A stretch of 64,000 nt of DNA from Pseudomonadales bacterium (GTDB lineage Bacteria; Pseudomonadota; Gammaproteobacteria; Pseudomonadales; Halieaceae), in assembly GCA_024234675.1 (NCBI GenBank), contig JACKNU010000003.1:124001-188000 (forward strand). The letters are read 5' to 3'. Of the stretch, positions 47,533 to 56,386 are shown piece after piece (positions within the stretch are counted from its first letter, which is position 1; every line of letters begins with the position of its first letter). The translations under genes were made by a program, and so were the position numbers. The notes beneath the pieces were generated by a model. It did no database searches, had not been told where the DNA came from, and saw only the letters and a program-made list of their open reading frames with translations.

Positions 47533-50319
47533 ATTCGCAGCGCAAACACGGCGCTGGTACTGCTCGTCTTCCTGGCACAGACCGCGGGGCTTGCGGGGTG
47601 CACGGGAGGGGGCGGTGACAGTATCACGCTGACAAGCAACGACCAGGGCGAGGATCCGGTAGTACTGGAAATCCCGGTGGCCTATATCAAGCGGCCATTG
47701 CCGGAGACGCCCACCGACCTGCGCGACCCGTTGGCCTTCAACCCGGGCGCCCGGCTGTATGTGCGCGAGCGCTCTTCCGCCAGCGCCGATGACGTGGACA
47801 TCACCGCGCAGATCGCCGCCACCGTCGCCGCCGAGGAGGGCGTGACGGCCGCAGAGATCGCCATCGATGTGAAGGGGCTGGAGAGCTCCTACGACGGTGG
47901 GACCCTGGTATTCGCAGCACGCGCGGTGCCGGAACCCGTGGCCGCCAATCTGGAGCGCACGACCTGGAACCTGTGGACCCTGGACCTGGCAACCATGCAG
48001 GCCCAGTACCTGATTCCCTCGCGCATCAAGCGCAACGAGGGCGTGGAAACCGGCGGCGGCCACGATATTGCCCCGCACTTCCTCACCGATGACCGCATCG
48101 TATTCAGCTCCACCCGCCAGGTGGCCGGCCAGTCGCGGTTGCTCAACGAGGGCCGCAGCCAGATCTTCGCCGCCCTGGACGAAGATGGCGACGACCCCGC
48201 CGCGGTCCTGCATATCTATGACCCGCAGCGCCGCAGCGCCGAGTTCCGGCAGATTTCCTTCAACCTCAGCCACGACCTGGACCCCAGCGTGCTGGACAGC
48301 GGCGAGATCGTATTCAGCCGCTGGAACAACACCGCCAGCAACCACATCAGCCTGTTCCGGCTGGACCCCGCCGGAACTGCCCTGTCGCCCCTGTATGGCT
48401 TTCACAGCCAGGGCACCGGCACCGGGGGCGCCAGCGTGGAGTTCACCCAGCCCCGACAACTGGATGACGGCCGACTGGTAAGTGTCGCCATGGCCTTCAA
48501 CTCACCCACTTTCGGCGGCGAAATCGTGGTGATAGACGCCGCTGGCTACGCGGATTTCGGCCAGCCCGTGTGGCAGGGCGTCGCCGGCGATGGCCAGCAA
48601 TCACTGACCGAAACCGAGGTACGCACCGATGGCCTGCGCTCCCGCGGCGGGCAGTACGGCTGGGTTTACCCGCTGCGCGACGGCACCCGGCGGCTGCTGG
48701 TGACCTGGAGCGAATGCCGGGTGATCGATGCCGACGCCAGCCCCGATCCGGATGCGCCGCCGCGACCCGGCGATTACCAGCCCTGCACCCTGCAGCCCGA
48801 CAACACCAATACCGCCCCGCCCCTGTACGGGGCCTGGATCTACGACACGGTGCAAAACACCCAGCGGCCGGTGGTGCTCGCCAGGGAGGGGATGCTGGTC
48901 AGCGAGATCATCGCGGCGGAGCCGCGCGACTACCCCGACCTGGTGCCCCAGCGCCCCGACTTCAACAGTGAACTGGCCAGTGCCAACCAGGGCCAGTTGC
49001 TGATCGACAGTGTCTACGACTTCGATGGCGAAGACCGCTCGCCCAGCGGTATCAGCGCCCACGCCCGCCCGGGTACCGCCGCCTTTCGCGAGCGCCCGGC
49101 GCGATTCCTGCGCATCAGCCAGCCGGTGCCGATCCCGGATCGCGATGTCTTTGAGATTCCGCGCTACGCCTACGGGGTAAGCAGCGCCTTCGGTTTTCGG
49201 GAGATAACCGGTTACCTGCCGGTGGAGCCCGACGGCTCGGTCACCGCGACCATTCCGGCCAGCCGGGCTTTCACCCTTGAAGTGCTGGATGCCAGGGGGC
49301 GCCGCATCGGGCCGCGCCACGACTACTGGTTGCAACTGGCCCCCGGCGAGGTCCTGCACTGCAGCGGCTGCCACGACGGCGGCAGCACCGCGCCCCACGG
49401 CCGCCTGGATTCCCAGCCGCCCTCCGCCAACCCCGGGGCCCGCGCCCTGGATACCGGCGATACCGGCTTCCCCGGCACCGACAGCAACGCCCTGTTTGCC
49501 ACAGAGCCGGGACAGACCATGGCCACCACCTGGGATTTTCACCAGCCGCTGGACAACCCCGTGGCCGCAGTCAGGGAACTGGCGCTGGCACCGCAGTATA
49601 CGGACCAGTGGACCGCCCCCGGGCTGACCCCGGACGAGGATATTCTCGATCGCGACTACGACCCGGCGTGGACCGACATTCCCGCAGACAGGCCCATCGT
49701 GGTTGCCAATCTCGATCCCGGTGAACCCAGTCGGATCGTCATCAACTACGTGGACCATATACAGCCGATCTGGGAGCGCGAGCGCGACCCGGTAGCCGAT
49801 GCCGCCGGCAACCTGGTGTCCACCTGTGTCGGCTGTCACAGCAGCGCCGGCGACACGGTGGTACCGCCGGGCCAACTCGACCTCAGTGCGCAGCCGTCCG
49901 ATCGCGATCCCGATCAAGTGCGCTCCTACCGCGAGCTGCTGGACAGTGACAACGAACAGTGGCTGGACGGAGGTGGCGCGCTGGCCGACCGGGTCCGCCT
50001 GTGTACCACGACCGATGCCCAGGGCAACACCGTTACCGAGACCGTGACCCTGCCGGTGGGCGCCAGGATGCGGGCCGGCTCCGCCGCCGGCAGCAGCGCC
50101 TTCTTCGCCTGTTTCGAAGGTGGCGATTGCGGGCGGGACCCGGCACCGCCACTGCCGGCCAACTGCGTCGAGGGTGACGGCGTCGTGGAGCCGGCCACCC
50201 GCGGTACGGTTGACCATGACGGCTTGCTCAGCGCGGCGGAGCTGCGCCTGTTGTCGGAGTGGCTGGATATCGGCGCCCAGTACTACAACAACCCCTTCGA
50301 CCCGCGACTGGTCGACTGA
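47533..50319 (+). CDS. Beta-propeller lipoprotein with two CxxCH motifs (HzsA-middle-domain-like)
   Basis: The in-frame sequence upstream of the first GTG (47677) encodes a full lipoprotein signal, IRSANTALVLLVFLAQTAGL then AGC, so the true start is probably AUU at 47533, 8 nt after AGGGG; no standard start codon fits. The mature protein has a propeller-like part with HDIAPHFLTDDRIVFSSTRQ, RQISFNLSHDLDPSVLDSGE and IVFSRWNNTASNHISLFRLD, as in proteins annotated with the hydrazine-synthase alpha-subunit middle domain. Haem motifs follow: CSGCH (about residue 610) and CVGCH (about residue 765). Anammox function is not implied. It is the first gene of the plus-strand half. Confidence 0.8.
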   Translation: MRSANTALVLLVFLAQTAGLAGCTGGGGDSITLTSNDQGEDPVVLEIPVAYIKRPLPETPTDLRDPLAFNPGARLYVRERSSASADDVDITAQIAATVAAEEGVTAAEIAIDVKGLESSYDGGTLVFAARAVPEPVAANLERTTWNLWTLDLATMQAQYLIPSRIKRNEGVETGGGHDIAPHFLTDDRIVFSSTRQVAGQSRLLNEGRSQIFAALDEDGDDPAAVLHIYDPQRRSAEFRQISFNLSHDLDPSVLDSGEIVFSRWNNTASNHISLFRLDPAGTALSPLYGFHSQGTGTGGASVEFTQPRQLDDGRLVSVAMAFNSPTFGGEIVVIDAAGYADFGQPVWQGVAGDGQQSLTETEVRTDGLRSRGGQYGWVYPLRDGTRRLLVTWSECRVIDADASPDPDAPPRPGDYQPCTLQPDNTNTAPPLYGAWIYDTVQNTQRPVVLAREGMLVSEIIAAEPRDYPDLVPQRPDFNSELASANQGQLLIDSVYDFDGEDRSPSGISAHARPGTAAFRERPARFLRISQPVPIPDRDVFEIPRYAYGVSSAFGFREITGYLPVEPDGSVTATIPASRAFTLEVLDARGRRIGPRHDYWLQLAPGEVLHCSGCHDGGSTAPHGRLDSQPPSANPGARALDTGDTGFPGTDSNALFATEPGQTMATTWDFHQPLDNPVAAVRELALAPQYTDQWTAPGLTPDEDILDRDYDPAWTDIPADRPIVVANLDPGEPSRIVINYVDHIQPIWERERDPVADAAGNLVSTCVGCHSSAGDTVVPPGQLDLSAQPSDRDPDQVRSYRELLDSDNEQWLDGGGALADRVRLCTTTDAQGNTVTETVTLPVGARMRAGSAAGSSAFFACFEGGDCGRDPAPPLPANCVEGDGVVEPATRGTVDHDGLLSAAELRLLSEWLDIGAQYYNNPFDPRLVD

Positions 50320-50340
50320 GTGCAAGCGGGGTGCGGGGAC

Positions 50341-51111
50341 ATGGCCGGGGTCAACAAGCGGGGATACGCCAGCCTTTGCGCGGCGCTGCTGGTGGCCTGT
50401 CTCGGCGCCCTGTCGGCCCGGGCGCTGGCGGAGGACGAAGCGGTGCTGCAGTCCACCGTGGCCCAGCCCTATATCGATATGCGTACCCAGCCCGGGCGCG
50501 GCTACCCGGTATTCCACGTCGCCGAGCGCGGCGACAAACTGGACTTGCTGTTCCAGCGCACGGACTGGATCAAGGTGCGCACGGCGAAGGGCATAGAGGG
50601 ATGGGTGCATGTCAACGATATAGGCCGCACCCTGGATGCCCGGGGCGATCCGCTGGCGTTCAAGAGCCCCGACTTCGACAGTTATACCAGCCGCACCTGG
50701 GAATTCGGCTTCATGGTCGGGGACTACGACAGCACCGATACCCTGGTGGCCTACCTGGGCTGGCACTTCACGCCCAACCTGTCGCTGGAACTGGCCGCCA
50801 GCGAGAACTACGGCGATTTCTCCGATGGCAAGATGGCCACGGCCAGCATCGTGCACCAGATGTTTCCCCAATGGCGCTATTCGCCCTTCCTGACCATAGG
50901 CGGCGGGGTGCGGCAGACCAATCCGCGCTCCACCCTGGTAGCCACCGAGGACCGCACGGACAACACCGCCAACGTGGGCGCCGGCCTGCGTGTGTACCTG
51001 ACCAAGCGCCTGCTGCTGCGCCTGCAATACAAGTATTACGTGGTAATGACTGACAGAGATGATGACGAAGAGGTGAACGAATGGACAGTCGGCTTAAGCG
51101 CGTTCTTCTAG
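50341..51111 (+). CDS. SH3b-domain outer-membrane beta-barrel protein
   Basis: The 256-residue protein has a signal peptide (LVACLGALSARALA) followed by a bacterial SH3 domain (YIDMRTQPGRGYPVFHVAER, DWIKVRTAKGIEGWVHVNDI), which commonly binds peptidoglycan. A small barrel follows (WEFGFMVGDYDSTDTLVAYL, LSLELAASENYGDFSDGKMA) that ends in Phe (VGLSAFF). It could fix the complex to both the cell wall and the outer membrane. It begins 21 bp after the propeller gene and overlaps the next gene by 31 bp. Confidence 0.82.
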   Translation: MAGVNKRGYASLCAALLVACLGALSARALAEDEAVLQSTVAQPYIDMRTQPGRGYPVFHVAERGDKLDLLFQRTDWIKVRTAKGIEGWVHVNDIGRTLDARGDPLAFKSPDFDSYTSRTWEFGFMVGDYDSTDTLVAYLGWHFTPNLSLELAASENYGDFSDGKMATASIVHQMFPQWRYSPFLTIGGGVRQTNPRSTLVATEDRTDNTANVGAGLRVYLTKRLLLRLQYKYYVVMTDRDDDEEVNEWTVGLSAFF

Positions 51112-51725
51112 CAACTGCCCTGTGCGGCCTGGCCGCGGTTTCCGCCCGGGGCGACGATGAACCGGAGTCCTGGCAGGTCATCGACCCGGAAGTCAAACCC
51201 CGGGAAATCGAACCGGTGGCCATGGATACCGAGGACTTCGAGGTGGGACCCTTTTTGGGAATACTGGCCATACAGGACTTCGACGCCGACTTCCTGTACG
51301 GCCTGCGGGCCGCCTGGCACTTCTCGGAGGACTTCTTCTTTGAAGCCAGTTACGGGGCCTCCCAGGGCGACCTGACCAGCTACGAGAAACTCAGCGGCGG
51401 CGCCCCCCTGTTCGAGGACAGCGAGCGGGACTATACCTTCTACGGCATCAATTTCGGCTGGAATGCCCTGCCGGGCGAGGCCTTTATACTGGACTCACGC
51501 GCCCTGAAATCGGATTTCTTTCTCATAGTCGGTGCCGGCAACACCGACTTCCTGGATGACAACTTCTTCACCGTAACGGTGGGTGCCGGCTATCGCCTGC
51601 TGATCAACGACTGGATCACCTGGCGCCTGGATGTGCGCGACCATATTTTCGACCGGGATGCCTTTGGGGAGAACGATACCACCAATAATTTCGAACTCTC
51701 CACCGGCGTCACCTTCTTCTTTTAG
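51081..51725 (+). CDS. Outer-membrane beta-barrel protein
   Basis: The 214-residue protein has a signal peptide (LLATALCGLAAVSARG), an acidic linker (VKPREIEPVAMDTEDFEVGP) and a barrel of about eight strands (DFLYGLRAAWHFSEDFFFEA, DYTFYGINFGWNALPG, FFTVTVGAGYRLLINDWITW) with a terminal aromatic run (TGVTFFF). It is of the outer-membrane beta-barrel type found in Myxococcus-like gliding or sporulation gene sets. The overlap with the SH3-barrel gene points to stoichiometric production of the two. Confidence 0.82.
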   Translation: MDSRLKRVLLATALCGLAAVSARGDDEPESWQVIDPEVKPREIEPVAMDTEDFEVGPFLGILAIQDFDADFLYGLRAAWHFSEDFFFEASYGASQGDLTSYEKLSGGAPLFEDSERDYTFYGINFGWNALPGEAFILDSRALKSDFFLIVGAGNTDFLDDNFFTVTVGAGYRLLINDWITWRLDVRDHIFDRDAFGENDTTNNFELSTGVTFFF

Positions 51726-51751
51726 CCTGCCAGCAACCGGGAGTTATCGCG

Positions 51752-52234
51752 ATGAAAGCACTGTTAGCAGCAATCCTGTTGATCTTCAGCCCGATGGGAG
51801 TGGCGCTGGATGCCAGCGGACCCGCGGCCAATTTCACCCTGAAGAGCGCCGACGGCGACAACGTGCGCCTGAGCGAATACCGCGGCCAGGTGGTGCTTAT
51901 CAATTTCTGGGCATCCTGGTGCGGCCCCTGTCGCCAGGAAATGCCCGAACTGGACAACATACACCAGAAGTACGCCGGACTGGGTTTCACCGTGTTCGGC
52001 GTCAACGTCGAGCAGGACCGGGAAATGGCGGACAAGGTGCTGCGGGATATCCCGGTCAGCTTTCCCATCCTGTTCGATGACGCCAACCAGGTCAGCGAAC
52101 TCTACGGGGTGGACGCAATGCCCGTGACGGTACTGGTGGATCGCCGCGGCGATATTCGCTTCATGCACCGGGGCTATAAGCCCGGCTACGAGGATCAGTA
52201 CGAGGCGCAGGTGCGCGCCCTGATCAAGGAGTAG
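51752..52234 (+). CDS. TlpA-like periplasmic thioredoxin (CGPC)
   Basis: The 160-residue protein has a signal peptide (ALLAAILLIFSPMGVA) and a TlpA/ResA-like thioredoxin fold: active site W-C57-G-P-C60 in NFWASWCGPCRQEM, cis-Pro region DAMPVTVLVDRRGD. Proteins of this type keep the cysteines of apocytochromes reduced before haem attachment. Its place among CxxCH proteins makes that role likely here. It is 26 bp downstream of the barrel gene and 4 bp before the DUF4266 gene. Confidence 0.88.
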   Translation: MKALLAAILLIFSPMGVALDASGPAANFTLKSADGDNVRLSEYRGQVVLINFWASWCGPCRQEMPELDNIHQKYAGLGFTVFGVNVEQDREMADKVLRDIPVSFPILFDDANQVSELYGVDAMPVTVLVDRRGDIRFMHRGYKPGYEDQYEAQVRALIKE

Positions 52235-52238
52235 CACC

Positions 52239-52466
52239 GTGCGCGCTATCGCGAAGCGTTCAATGCTGGTGGTCATTTGCCTCCTGGCCGCGGGCTGCGC
52301 CACCGATCCCTGGGTGAAACCCTACCAGCGCCAACACCTGGCCGACCCCATCATGAGCTTTGACCGCGACCCGATATCCAGCGCGTACGGCCATCATGTC
52401 TACCAGGTGCGCGAGGGTGCGCGCGGCGCCGAGGGAGGCGGAGGAGGTGGCTGTGGTTGCAACTAG
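52239..52466 (+). CDS. DUF4266 lipoprotein
   Basis: The 75-residue lipoprotein matches DUF4266: lipobox CLLAAGC, then ATDPWVKPYQRQHLADPIMS, SSAYGHHVYQVREG and a Gly-rich C-terminus with GGGGGGCGCN. The final CxC and the free lipobox Cys are typical. The family is found next to DUF3570, TlpA and ApbE genes, as here, but its biochemical role is unknown. It starts at GTG and overlaps the DUF3570 gene by 14 bp. Confidence 0.88.
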   Translation: MRAIAKRSMLVVICLLAAGCATDPWVKPYQRQHLADPIMSFDRDPISSAYGHHVYQVREGARGAEGGGGGGCGCN

Positions 52467-53598
52467 AATCGCCTGCGCGGGCCTGCTGGTCTGCGCCGCG
52501 ACGGCCCAGGCGGCGGTGCTGCCCGAGGAACGGGGGGATATCATGTACCATCGCTACGACGGCGGCGGGGTGACGGTCGACGGCCCGGCCGTGCTGGTGC
52601 GCAAGAACTTCAAGGAGACCTATTCCGTCAACGCCAGCTACTACGTGGACAATGTCAGCAGCGCCTCCATAGACGTGGTAACGACCGGTGCCTCCGCCTA
52701 CGGCGAAACCCGCACGGAATATTCCCTGGGCGGTGATTACCTGTACGACAAGAGCATCGTCGGCATCGGCTACACCAACAGCGACGAGAGCGACTACACC
52801 TCAAACACCTGGTACTTCAACGTCAGCCAGGATTTTTTCGGCGATTTGACCACCCTGAGTTTCGGTTACTCCCAGAGCCAGGACGACGTGTACCAGAACG
52901 GCAATCCCGACTTCGAGGGAAATATCGACCGCCACAACTACCGGGTGGGCGTCAGCCAGGTGATCACCCCGGAGCTGATCCTCAGCTTCAACTACGAACT
53001 GATCACCGATGAGGGCTACCTCAACAATCCCTACCGCAGCTATCGCTACCTGACCAACCCGCTGGACCCGGCGGCCGGCTACCAGTTCGCCCAGGAGGTG
53101 TACCCGACCACCCATACCAGCGATGCCGCCGCGCTGCGGGTCATGTACTACCTGAGCTGGCGGGCGACAGTGGGGGCAAGCTACCGCTACTACACGGATG
53201 ACTGGGGCGTGGACGGCAACACCTTCCAGCTGACCTACACCCACACGCTGTACGATAACTGGATCTTCGATATCGGTTATCGCTACTACGACCAGTCGGC
53301 GGCGAACTTCTACAGCGACCTGTTCCAGACGCCCTCCCAGGACAGCAAGGACTATCGCGGCCGGGACAAGGAGCTGAGCAACTTCAACGACCAGACCCTG
53401 TCGCTGAAACTGAGTTACGCCCGCCCGGTGTACTACCGGTTCGCCGACCGGGCCGCCCTCACCCTGCGCTGGGACCGTATCTGGTTCGACTACGAGGATT
53501 TCCGCAATCTCAATGACCACAGCGCCATACCCGGTGAGGAGCCGCTGTACGACTTCGAGGCCGACGTGTACCGACTGCTGTTCACGGTCTGGTACTGA
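52453..53598 (+). CDS. DUF3570 outer-membrane protein
   Basis: The 381-residue predicted barrel belongs to DUF3570: short signal (CAGLLVCAATAQA), DIMYHRYDGGGVTVDGPAVL, YSVNASYYVDNVSSASIDVV, TEYSLGGDYLYDKSIVGIGY, and repeating aromatic strands up to the terminal LLFTVWY. The GTG at 52453 lies 6 bp after GGAGGAG. DUF4266-DUF3570-ApbE sets are thought to belong to flavin-dependent extracytoplasmic redox systems. It ends head-on with apbE, overlapping by 17 bp. Confidence 0.9.
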   Translation: MVATRIACAGLLVCAATAQAAVLPEERGDIMYHRYDGGGVTVDGPAVLVRKNFKETYSVNASYYVDNVSSASIDVVTTGASAYGETRTEYSLGGDYLYDKSIVGIGYTNSDESDYTSNTWYFNVSQDFFGDLTTLSFGYSQSQDDVYQNGNPDFEGNIDRHNYRVGVSQVITPELILSFNYELITDEGYLNNPYRSYRYLTNPLDPAAGYQFAQEVYPTTHTSDAAALRVMYYLSWRATVGASYRYYTDDWGVDGNTFQLTYTHTLYDNWIFDIGYRYYDQSAANFYSDLFQTPSQDSKDYRGRDKELSNFNDQTLSLKLSYARPVYYRFADRAALTLRWDRIWFDYEDFRNLNDHSAIPGEEPLYDFEADVYRLLFTVWY

Positions 53599-54574
53599 GC
53601 AGCAACTCCGCGGAATAGTGCAATTTGCCATCGCCGTCTATGAGGATGGCATCGACGCCGGGCAGGCTGTTTACCAGCTGCAGGCCGCGCTCCACCCCCA
53701 GCACGAATACCGTGGTGGACAGGGCGTCGCTGTCCACTGCCAGCGGCGCCAGCACGCTGGCGCTCTGCAGGCCCTGGGCGGAGCGCCCGGTGTCGGGATC
53801 CAGGATGTGATGGACACGCACCTCCCCCTGCATGAAGAAACGCTCGTAGTCTCCGGAGGTTGAAATCGCCGTATCGGCCAGCGGAATCATTACCGCGTAC
53901 TCGTTCCTGTTGCGCGGGTGGCGAATGCCGATGGTGCGCGGCCTGTCGCCAAGGTCCCCCAGGATACGGCTGTCGCCGCCGGCGCTGATTACCGCGGACT
54001 CGACCCCGGCGCGTTGCAGCAGGTCGATACCCCGGTCCACCGCGTAGCCCTTGGCGATACCCCCCAGGTCCACCTGCAGTCCGGGCTTCGCGAAGCGGAT
54101 GCTGCCCGCATCCAGGTCGAGTTCAATGGCGCGGTAGTCGATATTGTCCCGGTCGCGCGCAATCACCTCGTCGCCGGGCGCCCTGCCCTGCCGGTAATCG
54201 TAATGCTGGCCCACCGAGGCGAAGCTGATATCGAAGGCACCTTCGCTGAGGCGCGAGTAGTAGAGGGCGCGCTCTACCACCCAGAGGATTTCCGGGGTGG
54301 TCACCACCGCGGCGCGACCCGCCTCGCGATTGATGCGCGCCAGTTCGCTGGCGGGATTCCAGGGGTTCATCATCAGGTCCAGGCGCTGGAACTCGGCCAA
54401 CACAGCGGCGATAAGCTGGCGACTGCGCGCCTCGTCCTCGCCCCACAGTTCAACGCTGACGCTGGTTCCCATCAACTGTGTGTCTTCGCTGAACCACTCC
54501 GCATGCACCTGCACGGCGGGCAGCGCCAGCATCAGCAGGCAGCAGAAAAAGAACGTTTTCAGGAAAGATTTCAA
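53582..54574 (-). CDS. apbE: FAD:protein FMN transferase
   Basis: The 330-residue protein has a signal peptide (FFFCCLLMLALPAVQVHA) and the ApbE fold. MGTSVSVELWG, MNPWNPASELARIN and SEGAFDISFASVGQ line the FAD pocket. LQVDLGGIAKGYAVDRGIDL and AVISAGGDSRILGD are strongly conserved, as is the metal-binding DSDALSTTVFVLG. The enzyme attaches FMN to Thr/Ser of partner proteins in the periplasm. No target motif (DxxTGAT-like) was recognised in the neighbouring genes, so its substrate is open. Confidence 0.95.
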   Translation of the reverse strand: MKSFLKTFFFCCLLMLALPAVQVHAEWFSEDTQLMGTSVSVELWGEDEARSRQLIAAVLAEFQRLDLMMNPWNPASELARINREAGRAAVVTTPEILWVVERALYYSRLSEGAFDISFASVGQHYDYRQGRAPGDEVIARDRDNIDYRAIELDLDAGSIRFAKPGLQVDLGGIAKGYAVDRGIDLLQRAGVESAVISAGGDSRILGDLGDRPRTIGIRHPRNRNEYAVMIPLADTAISTSGDYERFFMQGEVRVHHILDPDTGRSAQGLQSASVLAPLAVDSDALSTTVFVLGVERGLQLVNSLPGVDAILIDGDGKLHYSAELLLSTRP

Positions 54575-54683
54575 CAGGACTTCGCCCCCTTTGCGGGGAG
54601 CTTACACGATGGTGGGCGCAAGGTCTGCGCTACTTTTTTACCCGGGCTGGCTATCGGGCCGGCAACAATTGGCCGCGCTGTTA

Positions 54684-54890
54684 CTACTTGCCGGCAATGC
54701 CGGGTTGATGGCGCGCGAACTCGGCGGCATAGCGCTGAATCCACTCCCGCGCGGCTTCGTCCTCGCTGAGCACCCTGCCCTCGTCGAGCCTGGCCTTCCA
54801 GCGATAACGCTCGATCTGGAAGCACTGGTACTCCATACGCGCCAGAAACTGCTCGTCGCTTTCCCTCTGTTGACCTGCTGCGTGTGCCAC
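54684..54890 (-). CDS. Small conserved acidic protein
   Basis: The 68-residue soluble protein is rich in Glu, Arg and aromatic residues, predicted all-helical: SDEQFLARMEYQCFQIERYR and LSEDEAAREWIQRYAAEFAR. It starts at GTG. No family was identified and the gene stands alone between apbE and the aspartoacylase-like gene. It could be a non-coding stretch, but the composition and clean helical pattern favour a real gene. Confidence 0.5.
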   Translation of the reverse strand: MAHAAGQQRESDEQFLARMEYQCFQIERYRWKARLDEGRVLSEDEAAREWIQRYAAEFARHQPGIAGK

Positions 54891-55019
54891 GGCGCACCCC
54901 CTGGTTGCGATCTCGCTTACTCTTTAAATAGCACTAGCCAGCGCCCATTGCAGCGAAAAAGGACCAGAATCGTGAAGTTGTACACAAAATGCTGTAGATA
55001 TGCCTGTTTTTGAGGAGCG

Positions 55020-56156
55020 TCAGCCATCCACCTCGGGTGCGCCGGGCTCGGGACCGGGCTCCAGCATCAGTCCCGGAAACAGGTCACTGCCCTCGATACC
55101 GATATTGAACAGGGCGTAACCGGTCAACACGATCTGGGGTACGGCCATGCCAATCACCGTACCCGAGCGGCGGGCGAGAACAGGAGTCTCGGTATCGTAG
55201 CCGGGTGCGTAGATCGTGCCCAGGCGTTCGCCGGGTTTTACCCGGGACCCGATTTCGACCTCCGGGAAAAAGAAGCCACCGCCGCTGTTGGGCACCCGCT
55301 CCCAGTAGGTGCGCCGATAAATATTGTTGAACGGGATGGTAGCGCCGCGCTGGTCCAGCATGCCCATCCAGGCCATGACGCTGCGCACCCCGTCGGCGCC
55401 CACCCGCGCCGCCTCGGCATCAAAGCGATGCGGGCCCGCGGCCTCGTAGATAATGGCGTCCACCCCCGCCTCGCTGGCTTCGCGGCGCAAACTGCCGCGA
55501 GGGCCTTCACCGAGCACGACCACGCCGCTGCCAAAATGCCTGGCCATATCCAGCGCCCCCGGGCGCTCACTGGTGACCCGAATCTGCGGAACGTTGGTAC
55601 GCGCGAAGGAGCCCGTGTGCAGGTCGATGAGGGCGCGGCAGTGGCCGGTGACCAGTTCGAATACTCCCCGGGCGACGATGGACGACAGACTGCCATCGCG
55701 ACGACCGGGAAACAGCCGGTTCAGGTCGCGCCGGTCGGCCATGTAACGTTCGCCACTGCGAATACCCGATAGATTGATCATGGGCAGGAGTATGACGCTG
55801 CCCCTGAGTTGCTCCGGCTCAAGGGCGGAGAATACGCGCCGGGCTATCTCCACCGAGTTGATCTCATCCCCGTGTATGCCCGCGGTGATACACAGGCTGG
55901 GGCCGGCCTGTGCGCCGTGCACTACCCAGACAGAAGAGTTGACGAAGGCGGAGTCAAAATTCCGGTCCTCCGCCAGCGGGAACATGCTCTTGCTGCCCGG
56001 CGCCACGCTGTGGTCCAGTATCTGCAATGCGCCCCACCCGGGTACCGCCCCCGGCTCTTCGGCCAGCGCGACTGTCGCCACCAGGCCCGCCACCACGATT
56101 GGCAGAATCGATGCCAGCAGCCGTGGGCAGCGGATATCCGTTTTGCTGGCGTGCAC
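55020..56156 (-). CDS. Succinylglutamate desuccinylase/aspartoacylase-family protein
   Basis: The 378-residue zinc hydrolase-like protein has a signal peptide (LPIVVAGLVATVALA). The metal site is visible as HGDE in CITAGIHGDEINSVEIARRV and a His in ALIDLHTGSFARTNVPQIR; RRDLNRLFPGR supplies the substrate-binding Asn-Arg. The C-terminal domain (GYDTETPVLARRSGTVIGMA) is a biotinyl-like flap common in the M14-type family. Export from the cytoplasm suggests action on a periplasmic amide or peptide. Confidence 0.87.
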   Translation of the reverse strand: MHASKTDIRCPRLLASILPIVVAGLVATVALAEEPGAVPGWGALQILDHSVAPGSKSMFPLAEDRNFDSAFVNSSVWVVHGAQAGPSLCITAGIHGDEINSVEIARRVFSALEPEQLRGSVILLPMINLSGIRSGERYMADRRDLNRLFPGRRDGSLSSIVARGVFELVTGHCRALIDLHTGSFARTNVPQIRVTSERPGALDMARHFGSGVVVLGEGPRGSLRREASEAGVDAIIYEAAGPHRFDAEAARVGADGVRSVMAWMGMLDQRGATIPFNNIYRRTYWERVPNSGGGFFFPEVEIGSRVKPGERLGTIYAPGYDTETPVLARRSGTVIGMAVPQIVLTGYALFNIGIEGSDLFPGLMLEPGPEPGAPEVDG

Positions 56157-56386
56157 CGGCGGTGACTCCCTGGAGAAAATGGAGGCCGATTCTACCGCAG
56201 CCTCCGCAACGGTTATAGCGGGGGCAGATCAGGAATATCGGCAGGTGCTGACGGCGACAGGGAGTTGGCAGTCACGGCATGCGCCTCATGGCCTATACTT
56301 TCAGCGTTACCGGTCTGGCAATACTCAAGCAGGGATGCCCTGCCCCTGCCACCCGGGCCTTTCACCACCAGCGAGGAAACCAGTAC

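Noticed and set aside
47533..50319. Hydrazine synthase subunit (anammox)
   Set aside because: Only the propeller-type middle region resembles HzsA; no other hydrazine-synthase or anammox gene is near, and the family annotation covers many unrelated aerobic bacteria.
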